From an uncultured Myxococcales bacterium (GTDB lineage Bacteria > Myxococcota_A > UBA9042), in contig CAIMEY010000108.1 in assembly GCA_903840165.1 (NCBI GenBank), positions 40,640-104,639 on the forward strand: a stretch of 64,000 nucleotides of DNA, read 5' to 3'. The notes beneath the pieces are model-generated. The model searched no databases. It was not told the origin of the DNA and saw only the letters and a program-made list of their open reading frames with translations. Positions 27,696 through 37,929 of the stretch are shown here, in pieces. Within the stretch, counting starts at the first letter, position 1. Every line of letters begins with the position of its first letter. The position numbers and the translations under genes are program-made.

Positions 27696-28016
27696 CAGCC
27701 ACAGAATGCGCAAGGCTGGGCGATCCTGCAAGTTCTACGCGTGCTTGCGGCTCCGACCGCCGGCACGGGAGGCACACCCAAGCAATCTTGGGGCGCAGTA
27801 GCGCCAATAGTCTGTATATTCAAATGCTTGTCACGGTCGGCGAACGCTGTTCGCTCGCGGCCGACTCTACCTTGGAATCCCTTGGTTTGCGCTGGTTCGG
27901 CTTCTATACCGGTCCCGCGATCTTGTGGTACGCTTGGGGCGTTTGCCTAGCCCGGTCCTGCCAACTTGGCGCTACCCTTGCCCATTGCGTCCCACCCCTG
28001 CCGATTGAGTCCAACA

Positions 28017-28571
28017 ATGGCCAATGTCGTCGACAAACGCGCGTTATTGCGCAGAGTTCCCCTCTTTCGCGAATTTGCGGATGCGGACTGCGATGCGGTC
28101 ATCGCCGTCCTGCGCATGCGGGAAATCGCAACGGGCGCAACAGTTTTCGCGCAGGGAGCTCTAGGGGACCACATGGTCATCGTCATCGATGGCCGGCTCC
28201 GCGTAGAAGTCACCGATAGTCAGGGAAGGCGCAGCGAGATTGGGTCCATTCAGTCCGGCGAAATTGTTGGTGAAATGGCCGCCCTGGACCCAGCGCCGCG
28301 CAGCACCGATGTGTTTGCGGCCTCGGGCACCCTGGTCTATGAACTGAATCGGGCAGGGCTGCAGCAGTTGCGGACCACATCGCCCGCGGCAAGTGCTGCC
28401 ATTGTCAGCGCGATTATCGCAGATGTGACGCGCCGTTTACGCCGGATTGACCGTCAGGTTGAACAAGCGTTGGCCGCGCAGGCACCGGTCAAGAAACGTT
28501 TGGCAGCGGCATCGTCCGATGAAAAAGTCTCTGTCTTTTCAAAGCTATGGGCCAAATTGTCCGGAGATTAG
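28017..28571 (+). CDS. stand-alone cyclic-nucleotide-binding-domain protein
   Basis: This encodes 184 residues from the ATG at 28017; a TTG at 27966 is a weaker alternative. Residues 1-125 form one cNMP-binding domain: LLRRVPLFREF, GATVFAQGALGDHMVIVIDGRL, then the phosphate-binding-cassette region GEIVGEMAALDPAPRSTDV with the expected Arg. A helical tail (about 130-184) follows, without the helix-turn-helix of Crp/Fnr regulators. It probably senses a cyclic nucleotide and acts through a protein partner. A second protein of the same kind is encoded 77 bases downstream. Confidence 0.85.
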   Translation: MANVVDKRALLRRVPLFREFADADCDAVIAVLRMREIATGATVFAQGALGDHMVIVIDGRLRVEVTDSQGRRSEIGSIQSGEIVGEMAALDPAPRSTDVFAASGTLVYELNRAGLQQLRTTSPAASAAIVSAIIADVTRRLRRIDRQVEQALAAQAPVKKRLAAASSDEKVSVFSKLWAKLSGD

Positions 28572-28648
28572 GCCGCCTAGTCGTTCGCGCGTTCGCTTGG
28601 GCGCAGGGTACACGTGGCCAAGCGCCCAGTTGGTAGGAGGAGGGAGTC

Positions 28649-29272
28649 GTGGCCCAAGTTGACCTGCGCAAACTCGCGGCATTACAAGACTATTCCAACA
28701 CGGAGCTGAAGATCCTCGCCTCGGTCGCACCCGCCCGCGATTTTCCCGTTGCCCACGTGTTGTGCCGGGAAGGGACTGCCGGAGCTTCCTGTTTTCTATT
28801 GGCCACGGGCGCAGTTGCGGTCGTTAAGAAGACGGACGAGGGCGAAAAGACCCTAGCGACCTTGCGTGCGGGCAGCATCGTCGGGCAGATGGCGCTGGTC
28901 GACCGGTCGCCGCGGTCCGCGTCGCTCATTGCAGCCGAACCGACGATTGCCCTTGAATTAACCAGGGATGTTTTTGAAAACCTGCTTCACGCCTTCAGTC
29001 CGCTGGCCCTGCGGTTTCAAGAGCAAATTGCCATCGCCGGGATTCGCCAACTGCGCATGGCAACGCAGCGATTGGCCACCTTGATGGGCGATCAACGCGC
29101 CAAGCAAACGGCCCAGGCCCAACTCAGTAAGTCTGAAACGAATTCGCTACATACGATTCAGGCCGCCCTGAGCGAATGGAACATGACCATGGATGACCTG
29201 GACGAAGTCCACGTGTCCCTGCCCCAAGGTCAGCTCGGTGCGGGGGAAACTCGTGCTCGAACAAGGCTTTAG
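28649..29272 (+). CDS. second stand-alone cyclic-nucleotide-binding-domain protein
   Basis: This encodes 207 residues from a GTG at 28649, backed by a strong ribosome site (AGGAGGGAG). The cNMP domain spans about 10-130: LCREGTAGASCFLLATGAVAV, then GSIVGQMALVDRSPRSASL. The residue after GSIVGQ is Met where the classic cassette has Glu (G-E-x-x-L/A), so nucleotide affinity may be altered. A helical tail ends in Arg/Glu-rich residues, and there is no DNA-binding domain. It pairs with the preceding gene in one probable operon. Confidence 0.85.
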   Translation: MAQVDLRKLAALQDYSNTELKILASVAPARDFPVAHVLCREGTAGASCFLLATGAVAVVKKTDEGEKTLATLRAGSIVGQMALVDRSPRSASLIAAEPTIALELTRDVFENLLHAFSPLALRFQEQIAIAGIRQLRMATQRLATLMGDQRAKQTAQAQLSKSETNSLHTIQAALSEWNMTMDDLDEVHVSLPQGQLGAGETRARTRL

Positions 29273-29446
29273 CTTCTGTACGCGCCTCCTGCCGTCTTGG
29301 GGCACCGTTGCCACAGCCCTTGGTCAGCTGGCGCCTGCTCAGGTGGCGCTTGGGTGAATCGCTCAAACACGGAAAAGAATCCGCACCTTGTGGGCGCATT
29401 CTGCCCCTTTGCTACCGCCTAGCGCGGACATTGAAGTCGCACACCC

Positions 29447-30601
29447 ATGCCGAATGCGCCTGATCTTACTCCAGAACTGCCAGAAGGCGTTGACGTTGGG
29501 CCTGGCCCATTTCCGCAGATTGGCGGCTTTGTGATCGGGGAACAGTCGCGGACGCAAATCCACGTCGCCAGGCCCTTTGTTTTGGCGCCGATGAGCGGAG
29601 TCACGGACTCGCCTTTTCGTCAAACAATTCAAGCGGCTTCGGAGCAGGGCGTCGGTCTGCTGGTCACGGAGTTCATCAGCGTGGAAGGGTTGACCCGGGC
29701 TAACCTCAAGGCTGCGGCCCGCATGTCCTTTGACCCCGTGATCGAAAGGCCGATTGAGGTACAAATCTTTGGAGCCGACCTCGAGCGCATGGTTCATGCC
29801 GCTGTTCTGATTGAGGAATCTGGCGCACAAGGCGTGGATATCAACTGTGGCTGTCCGGCACCCAAGGTGGTCAAGCGTGGTGGTGGCGCAGAATTGATGA
29901 GGCAGTGCGATACCTTGGCTCGGATTGTCGAAGCCACGGCCACCGCGGTGCGTATCCCCGTGACGGTCAAGATTCGCGCGGGCTGGAGCGCCGACAGCAT
30001 CAATGCCGTCGCCATTGCCAAGGCTTGCGAGTCCGCCGGTGCCCAAGCCATTGCAGTTCATGGGCGAACGCGGATGCAACTCTATGCCGGCAAAGCAGAT
30101 TGGCAGATTGTCGACGACGTCGCCAAGGCCGTCCGTGTGCCCGTCATCGGTTCGGGGGATGTCTGTACGCCCCAGGAAGCCGTTTGGCGCTTACAGACTA
30201 CGGCGGCCAAGGGCGTCATGATCGGCCGTGCAGCGATCATGAACCCCTGGATTTTTAGGCAGATTGATGACCTCATCGCTGGCCGTCCCGTTCGCGACCC
30301 GACGCCGGCCGACCGCGCTCAACTGCTGCACCGCTTTGCCGACCTGATGGGCGGGCGAATGCCAGACCACGCCATTCCTGGCCGCCTCAAGCAGTTGTTG
30401 GCCCGCATGACCAAAGGCTTTTCGCACGGTTCTCTGTTACGCGAAAAGGTCATGCGCGCGGCGACGGCTCAAGACATGTTCGTCTGGATCGATGGCTTCT
30501 TCGACGCCGTGGCTGCCGATGACCTGCCTCATTGGGTGCAGATGGCACGGCCAGAAGTCGCCCAGGTCGAGCTCGATGACCACGCGGGGATCATCACCTA
30601 G
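29447..30601 (+). CDS. dus: tRNA-dihydrouridine synthase (Dus family)
   Basis: This encodes 384 residues. A FMN-dependent reductase that makes dihydrouridine in tRNA D loops. The TIM-barrel landmarks are all present: VLAPMSGVTDSPFR (46-59), EVQIFGAD (104-111), DINCGCPAPKVVKRGGGAEL (131-150) with the usual catalytic Cys136, KIRAGW, AVHGRTRMQLYAGKADW, GSGDV and MIGRAAIMNPWIF. The CGC spelling (Cys134 as well as Cys136) is a mild oddity, since NMGCP is commoner. The first 40 residues are an N-terminal extension before the barrel. DusB is the closest match; DusA/C would differ. Confidence 0.93.
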   Translation: MPNAPDLTPELPEGVDVGPGPFPQIGGFVIGEQSRTQIHVARPFVLAPMSGVTDSPFRQTIQAASEQGVGLLVTEFISVEGLTRANLKAAARMSFDPVIERPIEVQIFGADLERMVHAAVLIEESGAQGVDINCGCPAPKVVKRGGGAELMRQCDTLARIVEATATAVRIPVTVKIRAGWSADSINAVAIAKACESAGAQAIAVHGRTRMQLYAGKADWQIVDDVAKAVRVPVIGSGDVCTPQEAVWRLQTTAAKGVMIGRAAIMNPWIFRQIDDLIAGRPVRDPTPADRAQLLHRFADLMGGRMPDHAIPGRLKQLLARMTKGFSHGSLLREKVMRAATAQDMFVWIDGFFDAVAADDLPHWVQMARPEVAQVELDDHAGIIT

Positions 30602-30662
30602 GTCCAATGGCGTGATCTCGATGGCTTACGCGTTGCCATAGCAAAACTTGGCGTTGCTGTGC

Positions 30663-30935
30663 TTAGTTGACGTCGGCCGCCGAACAGCCGCCACAGCAGT
30701 CGGCGTTGGGGCAGCTCTCTGGCGCCGCTTCGGCCTTGGGGGGCGCGCCGCTCTTGCCGCCGTAATCGCTTTGGTACCAACCGGATCCCTTGAGGTGGAA
30801 GGTTCCGCCGGTGATTAGGCGCGTGCAGTTCTCACTGCCGCACTTGGGGCATTGCGCGCCTGCAGGCTCAGTGATTCGTTGGGTTTTCTCAAACACGTCA
30901 TTGCAGCTTTGGCAGCGGTAATCGTACGCAGGCAT
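30663..30935 (-). CDS. FmdB-type zinc-ribbon protein
   Basis: This encodes 90 residues from the ATG at 30935; a longer frame to 31040 adds unrelated sequence. The N-terminus MPAYDYRCQSCNDVFE and a second CPKCG pair form the FmdB-like zinc ribbon. The middle TRLITGGTFHLKGSGWYQ is the conserved FmdB tail. A further Cys cluster, SCPNADCCGGC, closes the protein. The family is small and often annotated as a regulator, without firm functional proof. It converges on the dihydrouridine synthase gene. Confidence 0.88.
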   Translation of the reverse strand: MPAYDYRCQSCNDVFEKTQRITEPAGAQCPKCGSENCTRLITGGTFHLKGSGWYQSDYGGKSGAPPKAEAAPESCPNADCCGGCSAADVN

Positions 30936-31161
30936 GTGGGCTTCCAGGCTTGAGTCAGCGGTTGACGCCCTACTGGCCGGGCGCAAACCGATAAAGCGCA
31001 CGGTAGGTCTTGGGCCGGCGAAGTCAAGATGGCATGGCAAACCGTCCCCGCCGCAGACGCGTCAAATCCTTGAGCCTGCCGCGGTTTGTGGTAGCTTGCC
31101 GGTGAATCGGGGTTCGAATTCCGATACCCCAGCGCCATGACCAGCGCTGCACAGGTTGTCC

Positions 31162-32910
<1,749 letters not shown>

Positions 32911-33112
32911 TTCCGCTCCAGCCCTGCTGCCGTGCATGGACCGGGCCGAGCGAAAGAATTCGTTGAATTGCCCTGAACATACCTGAACCCATCGTGGGCC
33001 GACCGCGACGGGGTCTCACTGCAAAATGACTGCGTTTTGACACAGAAATTTGACGCAAAGCCGGGTTGGGGGCCAAATCCACACGGCGCCAATGCGTCCG
33101 CGAGAACCGCCC

Positions 33113-34234
33113 ATGCCGCTTTGCTGTCTGCCGCTCCGTCGCGTACTTCTTGGTCTTTTTGCTGTTATTTTCAGCACTTTGCCCTCGCTTGCCGCCTACG
33201 CCTCTGAGCCCGGGCTGACCCAAGAAGAAGCGCGGGCCAGGGATGAAGCCCTCGAACTATTCATGCAGGGCAAACTAGCTGTAAAGGCCCAGGATTATGC
33301 CCGCGCCTTGGACATGTTCGCGCGCGCCCAGGCCAAATTTCCCAAAGAGCCCTACATCATTCTTGCACTCGCCAAGACGCTGGATCGGGCGGGTGAGCTG
33401 GAGAAAGCAAAGGGATATTACGAACTTTTCCTCAAGCAGGCGCCGACCGACAAGACGGACTTTGCCGCGGATCGCGCAGCGACGGTCAAGCGCAACGCCG
33501 AGATCGATGACCAACTGCGCCACCGGCCTGGTGTTTTGAAGTTCAAGGGGCTGCCATCGGGCGCTTTGCTGGAAGTCGATGGCAAGGCGACGGATGTGGA
33601 CACACAGGGAGAGTTGAAACTACCTGCGGGCATTCACAAAGTTCGCATTACGATGGACAAGCGCCTGCCCTTTGAGCGCCCCGCGGTGGCCGTAGGTCCG
33701 GGGGAAGTCAAGGAAATGGAAGTCGTTTTGCCGTTGCCCGTGGATGTGCGGACCCTGCCCCATGACTACACGGCGACCATTGTTGCCGGATCGGTCGCCG
33801 CGGCTGGCCTTGTTGCGACAGGCGTCTTTACTTACCTGACCTTACAAGCCAATGACGACTACAATCAGGCCTTTGATTCGGGTACGCCTAATCAGGCAAC
33901 GCTCCAAAAATACACGCAAAAAGACGCAGCAGGCAAGGACATCCTCGACAGCAACACCGGCAAAGCCAAGACCTGCACCCTGGGCATGGCGGCGGGCACC
34001 ACCTGCCCGGGCGTGACCCAACTGGGCAATGATTTGCGCGACAAATTCACCAGCCGACGTCTGGGGTTATTCGTCAGTGGCGGCGTGACCGTCGTTGCTG
34101 GCGTGGCTGCTGTCTTACTGGCGGTCAACGCACCCGTAGCCCAGAGCAATTCGGCGCCGGCCAAGACCGCCTGGGGCATCCTGCCGATGTGGCTTGGTGA
34201 CGGCGGCGGTGCGGTCTTTGCCATGAATTTCTGA
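33113..34234 (+). CDS. secreted TPR/PEGA-domain membrane protein
   Basis: This encodes 373 residues from the ATG at 33113, which has a weak GAGA ribosome site at the right distance; ATGs at 33092 and frames to 33050 are alternatives. It has a signal peptide (RRVLLGLFAVIFSTLPSLA), a TPR block (about 45-105: ALELFMQGKLAVKAQDYARALDMF, IILALAKTLDRAGELEKA), and then a PEGA-type beta domain (GVLKFKGLPSGALLEVDGKATD, LPAGIHKVRITMD). Two hydrophobic segments flank a middle insert (VAGSVAAAGLVATGVF, GVTVVAGVAAVLLAV). In myxobacteria such proteins often accompany PknB-type kinases, as here. Function is unknown; it may bind peptidoglycan or protein ligands outside the cytoplasmic membrane. Confidence 0.8.
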   Translation: MPLCCLPLRRVLLGLFAVIFSTLPSLAAYASEPGLTQEEARARDEALELFMQGKLAVKAQDYARALDMFARAQAKFPKEPYIILALAKTLDRAGELEKAKGYYELFLKQAPTDKTDFAADRAATVKRNAEIDDQLRHRPGVLKFKGLPSGALLEVDGKATDVDTQGELKLPAGIHKVRITMDKRLPFERPAVAVGPGEVKEMEVVLPLPVDVRTLPHDYTATIVAGSVAAAGLVATGVFTYLTLQANDDYNQAFDSGTPNQATLQKYTQKDAAGKDILDSNTGKAKTCTLGMAAGTTCPGVTQLGNDLRDKFTSRRLGLFVSGGVTVVAGVAAVLLAVNAPVAQSNSAPAKTAWGILPMWLGDGGGAVFAMNF

Positions 34235-34282
34235 GCTATTTTGCCACGAGCCACCTGACGCTGCCTTGGGCAGGCAACGCGG

Positions 34283-34831
34283 CTAACGGGCCAGAACGGT
34301 GCGAATTTGCGCCAAGACTTCCAGGTCCGTTTCCGTCCGTTGCTGCTGGGTCAACACGGCGCGTGCGTTGGCTTTGTCCGCCGCAAAACCGAGTCCGCGC
34401 ACAGCCGCTGCACGAACGCTTCGCTGAGAATCTTTTAGCAATTCAGTGAGTTGTTTGTTGGCGCCAGCCTCGCCTCGCGCTGCTGGTCCGGAACCCCACG
34501 CTAAAGCTGCGGTGGCTCGTAATCCCTCGTCGCCATTGTGTAAGTTCTTGCGCAGTGCCGCCGTTGCCGCGGCATTGGGCAACAGGCCGAGGAAAGCGAC
34601 CGCCCGGTGGCGTGCGTAGGTCTTCTCCGCCGAATTGCCAATCACAGTCGCTAGATCGGCGACCAAGTGCGGCCCTCCAGCGCGGGTCAGTTCAGCTGCT
34701 GACGGCACGGCTTCCACCGCCTGCAGCCAACCGCGTACGGCAGCCGTGCAAGGGGGCCTCGGTGCTGCCGACGCCACGCTGGTCAGGAATGCGCAACTGC
34801 CTATGATCAAAAAGAACCACCGCATCTTCAT
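34283..34831 (-). CDS. secreted HEAT-like repeat protein
   Basis: This encodes 182 residues from the ATG at 34831, which overlaps the upstream stop (TGATG) and has AGGAGG six bases before it. Signal peptide ends TSVASA. The rest is Ala/Leu-rich helices in pairs (RHRAVAFLGLLPNAAATAALRKNL, EGLRATAALAWGSGPAARGEA, RSVRAAAVRGLGFAADKANARAVL), the pattern of HEAT / PBS-lyase-like repeats. No enzymatic motif. Translationally coupled to the metalloprotease, so perhaps a partner or inhibitor of it; that is a guess. Confidence 0.75.
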   Translation of the reverse strand: MKMRWFFLIIGSCAFLTSVASAAPRPPCTAAVRGWLQAVEAVPSAAELTRAGGPHLVADLATVIGNSAEKTYARHRAVAFLGLLPNAAATAALRKNLHNGDEGLRATAALAWGSGPAARGEAGANKQLTELLKDSQRSVRAAAVRGLGFAADKANARAVLTQQQRTETDLEVLAQIRTVLAR

Positions 34832-36153
34832 CAATTTCCTCCTGGCACCGGACTCAGCCATGGACTTCGCTGCACCATGCGCACCTGCCCGGCCGTCAGC
34901 GTGCCCTTGCCAAAGGGCGAATGGGTCCAATTCATCAGGTTTTGCGTATCGTTGCCCTGGGTATCCTCGATAGGGTCCTCCACGGCGGTCCCGCCGGCCA
35001 CGGGCTGCTCGACGGTATGCCACAAACCGAGGTAGTGACAAAGCTCATGAGCCAAGGTGTACCCAAGGTCATCGTCCTCCCCAGGCCCTGTAGCCAGCGA
35101 AACCACGACGCCGGCCCTGGGGCCGTGATTGGTGAAAGGTCCTGGAATTCCTCCAGAAAGTCCTAAAACCGGCGCTAGCGATGGAGAGGCGTCGCGCACG
35201 AACAACTGGTCCACCAGCACGACGTTGATGCCCGGGGGCTGAGGCGGCAGAGAGGCGAAAAGTGCATCAATATCGCTATCTGAACCGGTGTCGTGGGCAA
35301 TTACCAGGGCTGGCGCCGTGACATCGGTATACCGGACGGTAGCGACTTGCACATTGGCCTGGGCAAGCAGGGTTTTCATCGTCGTCAAAGCATCTTGAAT
35401 ACGCGGGAAATCTGGGGCAATCGCCGCCGTGATGCCCAGTGCGCCGGTGAACAAGAGGTTGATGTCAACCTGGTAACTCATTGCTTGGGTTGAGGATTGA
35501 TGCCTGCGCGCCAGGGCGACGTGGACAGGGCCTGTACGCGGCCCGAGGAAAGTGCCTTCAGAATCACGCTCATAGGCCGCAACGCGTAGCAGCCAATGCC
35601 CCGGCTGCACGGCCACGGCGTCGCCCGACGGAACTGCGATAACGACTTGCCCTGGCTGCGTTCCCACGCGATTGAGACACGTTGTGCACACCGCCTGAGG
35701 CGCGCTCAGATCGAGCCAAGTCTTGGCCACGACGATCTGACCTGCCGGTCCGCTGAGCTCGGCTCCCGTGAGTTGCCAGGCCTGAAGCCCTGAGATTTCC
35801 AGCTGAATTGCTGTCGTGTCCGCCGCTAGGTCAAAGGGCAGGGCAGCGCTGAGCCCGCTAGCCGCCGTCGTGATAGACCCCAGGTCCGTAAGCGTCGCTG
35901 CTGTGGGCAGCTCGCTGGCGTCTAGAGTAATGTAAGAATCAACAGTTGCCTCGCCTGCATTCTGGGCGTCGCCAGCGGCACAGTTCGCCCCAGCACATGG
36001 CAGTGCACTCGCCGAGCAATGGGCCAGCGTCAAAAGGAGGAGCCTGAGCAGCCCTGCACGGGCCAAGCGCCGGTAATACTTAGTAAATTCAGCATGTTTC
36101 CGAATCTTCGCCAGGAGACTACGGCCGGGAAATAAACGGGCGGGCTCACGCAT
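34831..36153 (-). CDS. metzincin-type metalloprotease, probably exported
   Basis: This encodes 440 residues from the ATG at 36153; the frame is open to 36333 but the first 60 residues there are Arg-rich and unlike a leader. A hydrophobic stretch (GLLRLLLLTLAHC) could be a signal peptide with a Cys anchor. The catalytic motif HELCHYLGLWH starts at His369, fitting HExxHxxGxxH zinc proteases. A Met-turn-like NLMNWTHS lies about 40 residues later. That spacing suits pappalysin/archaemetzincin-like enzymes. The upstream 350 residues are beta-rich. Substrate unknown. The start is the weakest part of this call. Confidence 0.75.
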   Translation of the reverse strand: MREPARLFPGRSLLAKIRKHAEFTKYYRRLARAGLLRLLLLTLAHCSASALPCAGANCAAGDAQNAGEATVDSYITLDASELPTAATLTDLGSITTAASGLSAALPFDLAADTTAIQLEISGLQAWQLTGAELSGPAGQIVVAKTWLDLSAPQAVCTTCLNRVGTQPGQVVIAVPSGDAVAVQPGHWLLRVAAYERDSEGTFLGPRTGPVHVALARRHQSSTQAMSYQVDINLLFTGALGITAAIAPDFPRIQDALTTMKTLLAQANVQVATVRYTDVTAPALVIAHDTGSDSDIDALFASLPPQPPGINVVLVDQLFVRDASPSLAPVLGLSGGIPGPFTNHGPRAGVVVSLATGPGEDDDLGYTLAHELCHYLGLWHTVEQPVAGGTAVEDPIEDTQGNDTQNLMNWTHSPFGKGTLTAGQVRMVQRSPWLSPVPGGN

Positions 36154-36444
36154 TGAACCGATGAGCGCACGGGGCCGTTTTTCTCCCACGCACGGTCCTG
36201 CTCGCCGCAGAGATGCGTCTGCCTGGGGCTGGTCGTCCGGTTCGTACCTCCCCCCTTCACGCCGGTCGGCTAGACCCCGGGCAGTACGCTTCGCCCTCAA
36301 ATAACTCCTGAATTTCATGCGCGCCTGAGCCATGCAACCATTTTGCCGGTTCTGGCAACCAACGCAAGCGGCCCACCGCCCGCGGTGAGGAGGCCCTGCC
36401 CAGAGGTGTCGCCCCAGCTTGCCGGTGACTCGTCCCTGTTCTGA

Positions 36445-37158
36445 TTGAATTGTCAGTTGTTATCGTCCGCGTGCCTTTCGCTGTCAGCGTTTGCTGAACG
36501 GCTCGGTGCGTCCCGCATGGTCTTTTGCCGGTGCCTCGGGTACAACGCGCCCGCTGCCCGCTCCGCCTCAGGGGTGGGATTGGAATCGCCCTTGCGTCTC
36601 TGCAATTCTTTTCGGGAATTCGTTCCTTTCAAGGCTTTGTTGACCGTGGTCCTGCTCGTCGCCGGACTGGCCACAGTGGAGCCATCGGCGTCAGCGCTGG
36701 ATTACGAGCGCAACGATGTGTCCGGCCGTTTCCTCGGCTTTGGCATCACCCGGGCACCGGTCAAGGCGGAATGCCGCACCTGTTCCCCGCCATTGGCCGC
36801 CTTCCTGCGGGCCTTTGCCAGCCGTCACCGCCGCTATTTGTACGTCGCGGCTGAAGCGCAAGCAGGCGCTTTGTTTGACGGCCGTCCGTGGCTTGGTGTC
36901 GGCGGCGCGATGGGCCTGGAAACGGCCGACAACGCCTTTGTCGCCATTCGCGGTTACGGTGAATTGGGCGTCAACCTGACGTACATGAACTCGATTGTAG
37001 CCGACTACTTGGACGGTCATACCGAATTCGGCATTCGTTATCAGGTTCGCGACTTCGCACGCCCGCACATGACAATCCAAGGCGGCCTGCGTTTAGGTAG
37101 TAATTTCAGCCACTTTATGGCCGCAATTACCCTTGGCGTCCTTTGGACCTTTGACTGA
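36445..37158 (+). CDS. outer-membrane-protein-like protein
   Basis: This encodes 237 residues in the longest reading. The start is uncertain: the likely signal peptide (FKALLTVVLLVAGLATVEPSASA) begins at about residue 62, so GTG at 36574 or a start near 36595 is possible. The mature part alternates hydrophobic and polar residues in Gly/Tyr-rich strands (YLYVAAEAQAGALFDGRPWLGVGGAMG, FVAIRGYGELGVNLTYMN, GGLRLGSNFSHFMAAITLGVLWTFD) and ends in an aromatic residue. Both are typical of small outer-membrane barrels. It converges on pyrE with 29 bases between. Confidence 0.55.
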   Translation: MNCQLLSSACLSLSAFAERLGASRMVFCRCLGYNAPAARSASGVGLESPLRLCNSFREFVPFKALLTVVLLVAGLATVEPSASALDYERNDVSGRFLGFGITRAPVKAECRTCSPPLAAFLRAFASRHRRYLYVAAEAQAGALFDGRPWLGVGGAMGLETADNAFVAIRGYGELGVNLTYMNSIVADYLDGHTEFGIRYQVRDFARPHMTIQGGLRLGSNFSHFMAAITLGVLWTFD

Positions 37159-37187
37159 GGCCAGAGGCCCCTGCGCTGCCGGGCTTG

Positions 37188-37778
37188 CTACACGTCAGCC
37201 GTTTTGTGAGCCAGCATCACGTGTTGCCGAGCCAGCAGTTCGCTGACTGTCACCACGGCGTGCACAACAACGCCATGGGCCTCAACGGCTTCGGCACCGC
37301 CCTCTTCGCGATCGACCAACACTAGCAGGTCCTGCACGTCGAGGCCGGCTTGCCGCGCGCGCTCGATCGCCTGGATGGCCGAACTGCCGCTGGTCAAAAC
37401 GTCATCCAAAATGCAGACTTTTGTCCCCGGGGCGATGTCCCCTTCGATCCAGTTCTGGCTACCGTGGTCCTTGACCTCTTTGCGCACCACAAAGGCGCGA
37501 ATCGATCGCGACCGTTGCTGGCTGTGCATCGCGATCGCGCAGGCCATGGGATCGGCCCCCAAGGTCAGGCCGCCGACCGCAAGGGCACCCAATGGCTTGA
37601 CAGCGTCATAGCCCAAAGCGCCAATCAAAATAAGCCCTTCCGGGCTATACATGATCGACTTGCAGTCGACGTAATAGGGCGAAGTCTTGCCGCTTGCCAA
37701 AGTAAAGGGTGGATTTTCACGGACTTGAAAGGCGTGAAGTAGCAGTAGTTCGATGAGCCTGTCTTTGCGTGCGTCCAT
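37188..37778 (-). CDS. pyrE: orotate phosphoribosyltransferase
   Basis: This encodes 196 residues, normal size, with the start fixed by GGAGG five bases before the ATG at 37778. It joins orotate to PRPP to give OMP in pyrimidine synthesis. The PRPP-binding signature VCILDDVLTSGSSA is at 121-134. Substrate-binding residues are FTLASGKTSPYYVDCK (25-40) and FVVRKEVKDHG (96-106). No other pyr gene is nearby. It is divergent from the ArsA-type ATPase. Confidence 0.95.
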   Translation of the reverse strand: MDARKDRLIELLLLHAFQVRENPPFTLASGKTSPYYVDCKSIMYSPEGLILIGALGYDAVKPLGALAVGGLTLGADPMACAIAMHSQQRSRSIRAFVVRKEVKDHGSQNWIEGDIAPGTKVCILDDVLTSGSSAIQAIERARQAGLDVQDLLVLVDREEGGAEAVEAHGVVVHAVVTVSELLARQHVMLAHKTADV

Positions 37779-37929
37779 TGGACCTCCTGCATCCTGGATA
37801 GCGCGCCTGCGTCCGCCTGTCCACTGGCGATGGCGGTGGGCCCCGCGCAGTTTGGCGGACAGCTGCGGTTTGACGGGCCTCGCGGTTGCGTGTATCGAGT
37901 CGTCGCTGTTGCTACGGCCGAGTCGTTTC

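Noticed and set aside
31080..31140. T-arm-like sequence GGTTCGAATTCC suggesting a tRNA
   Set aside because: The base after TTCGAAT is T where C61 is required, and no acceptor or anticodon arm can be built upstream.
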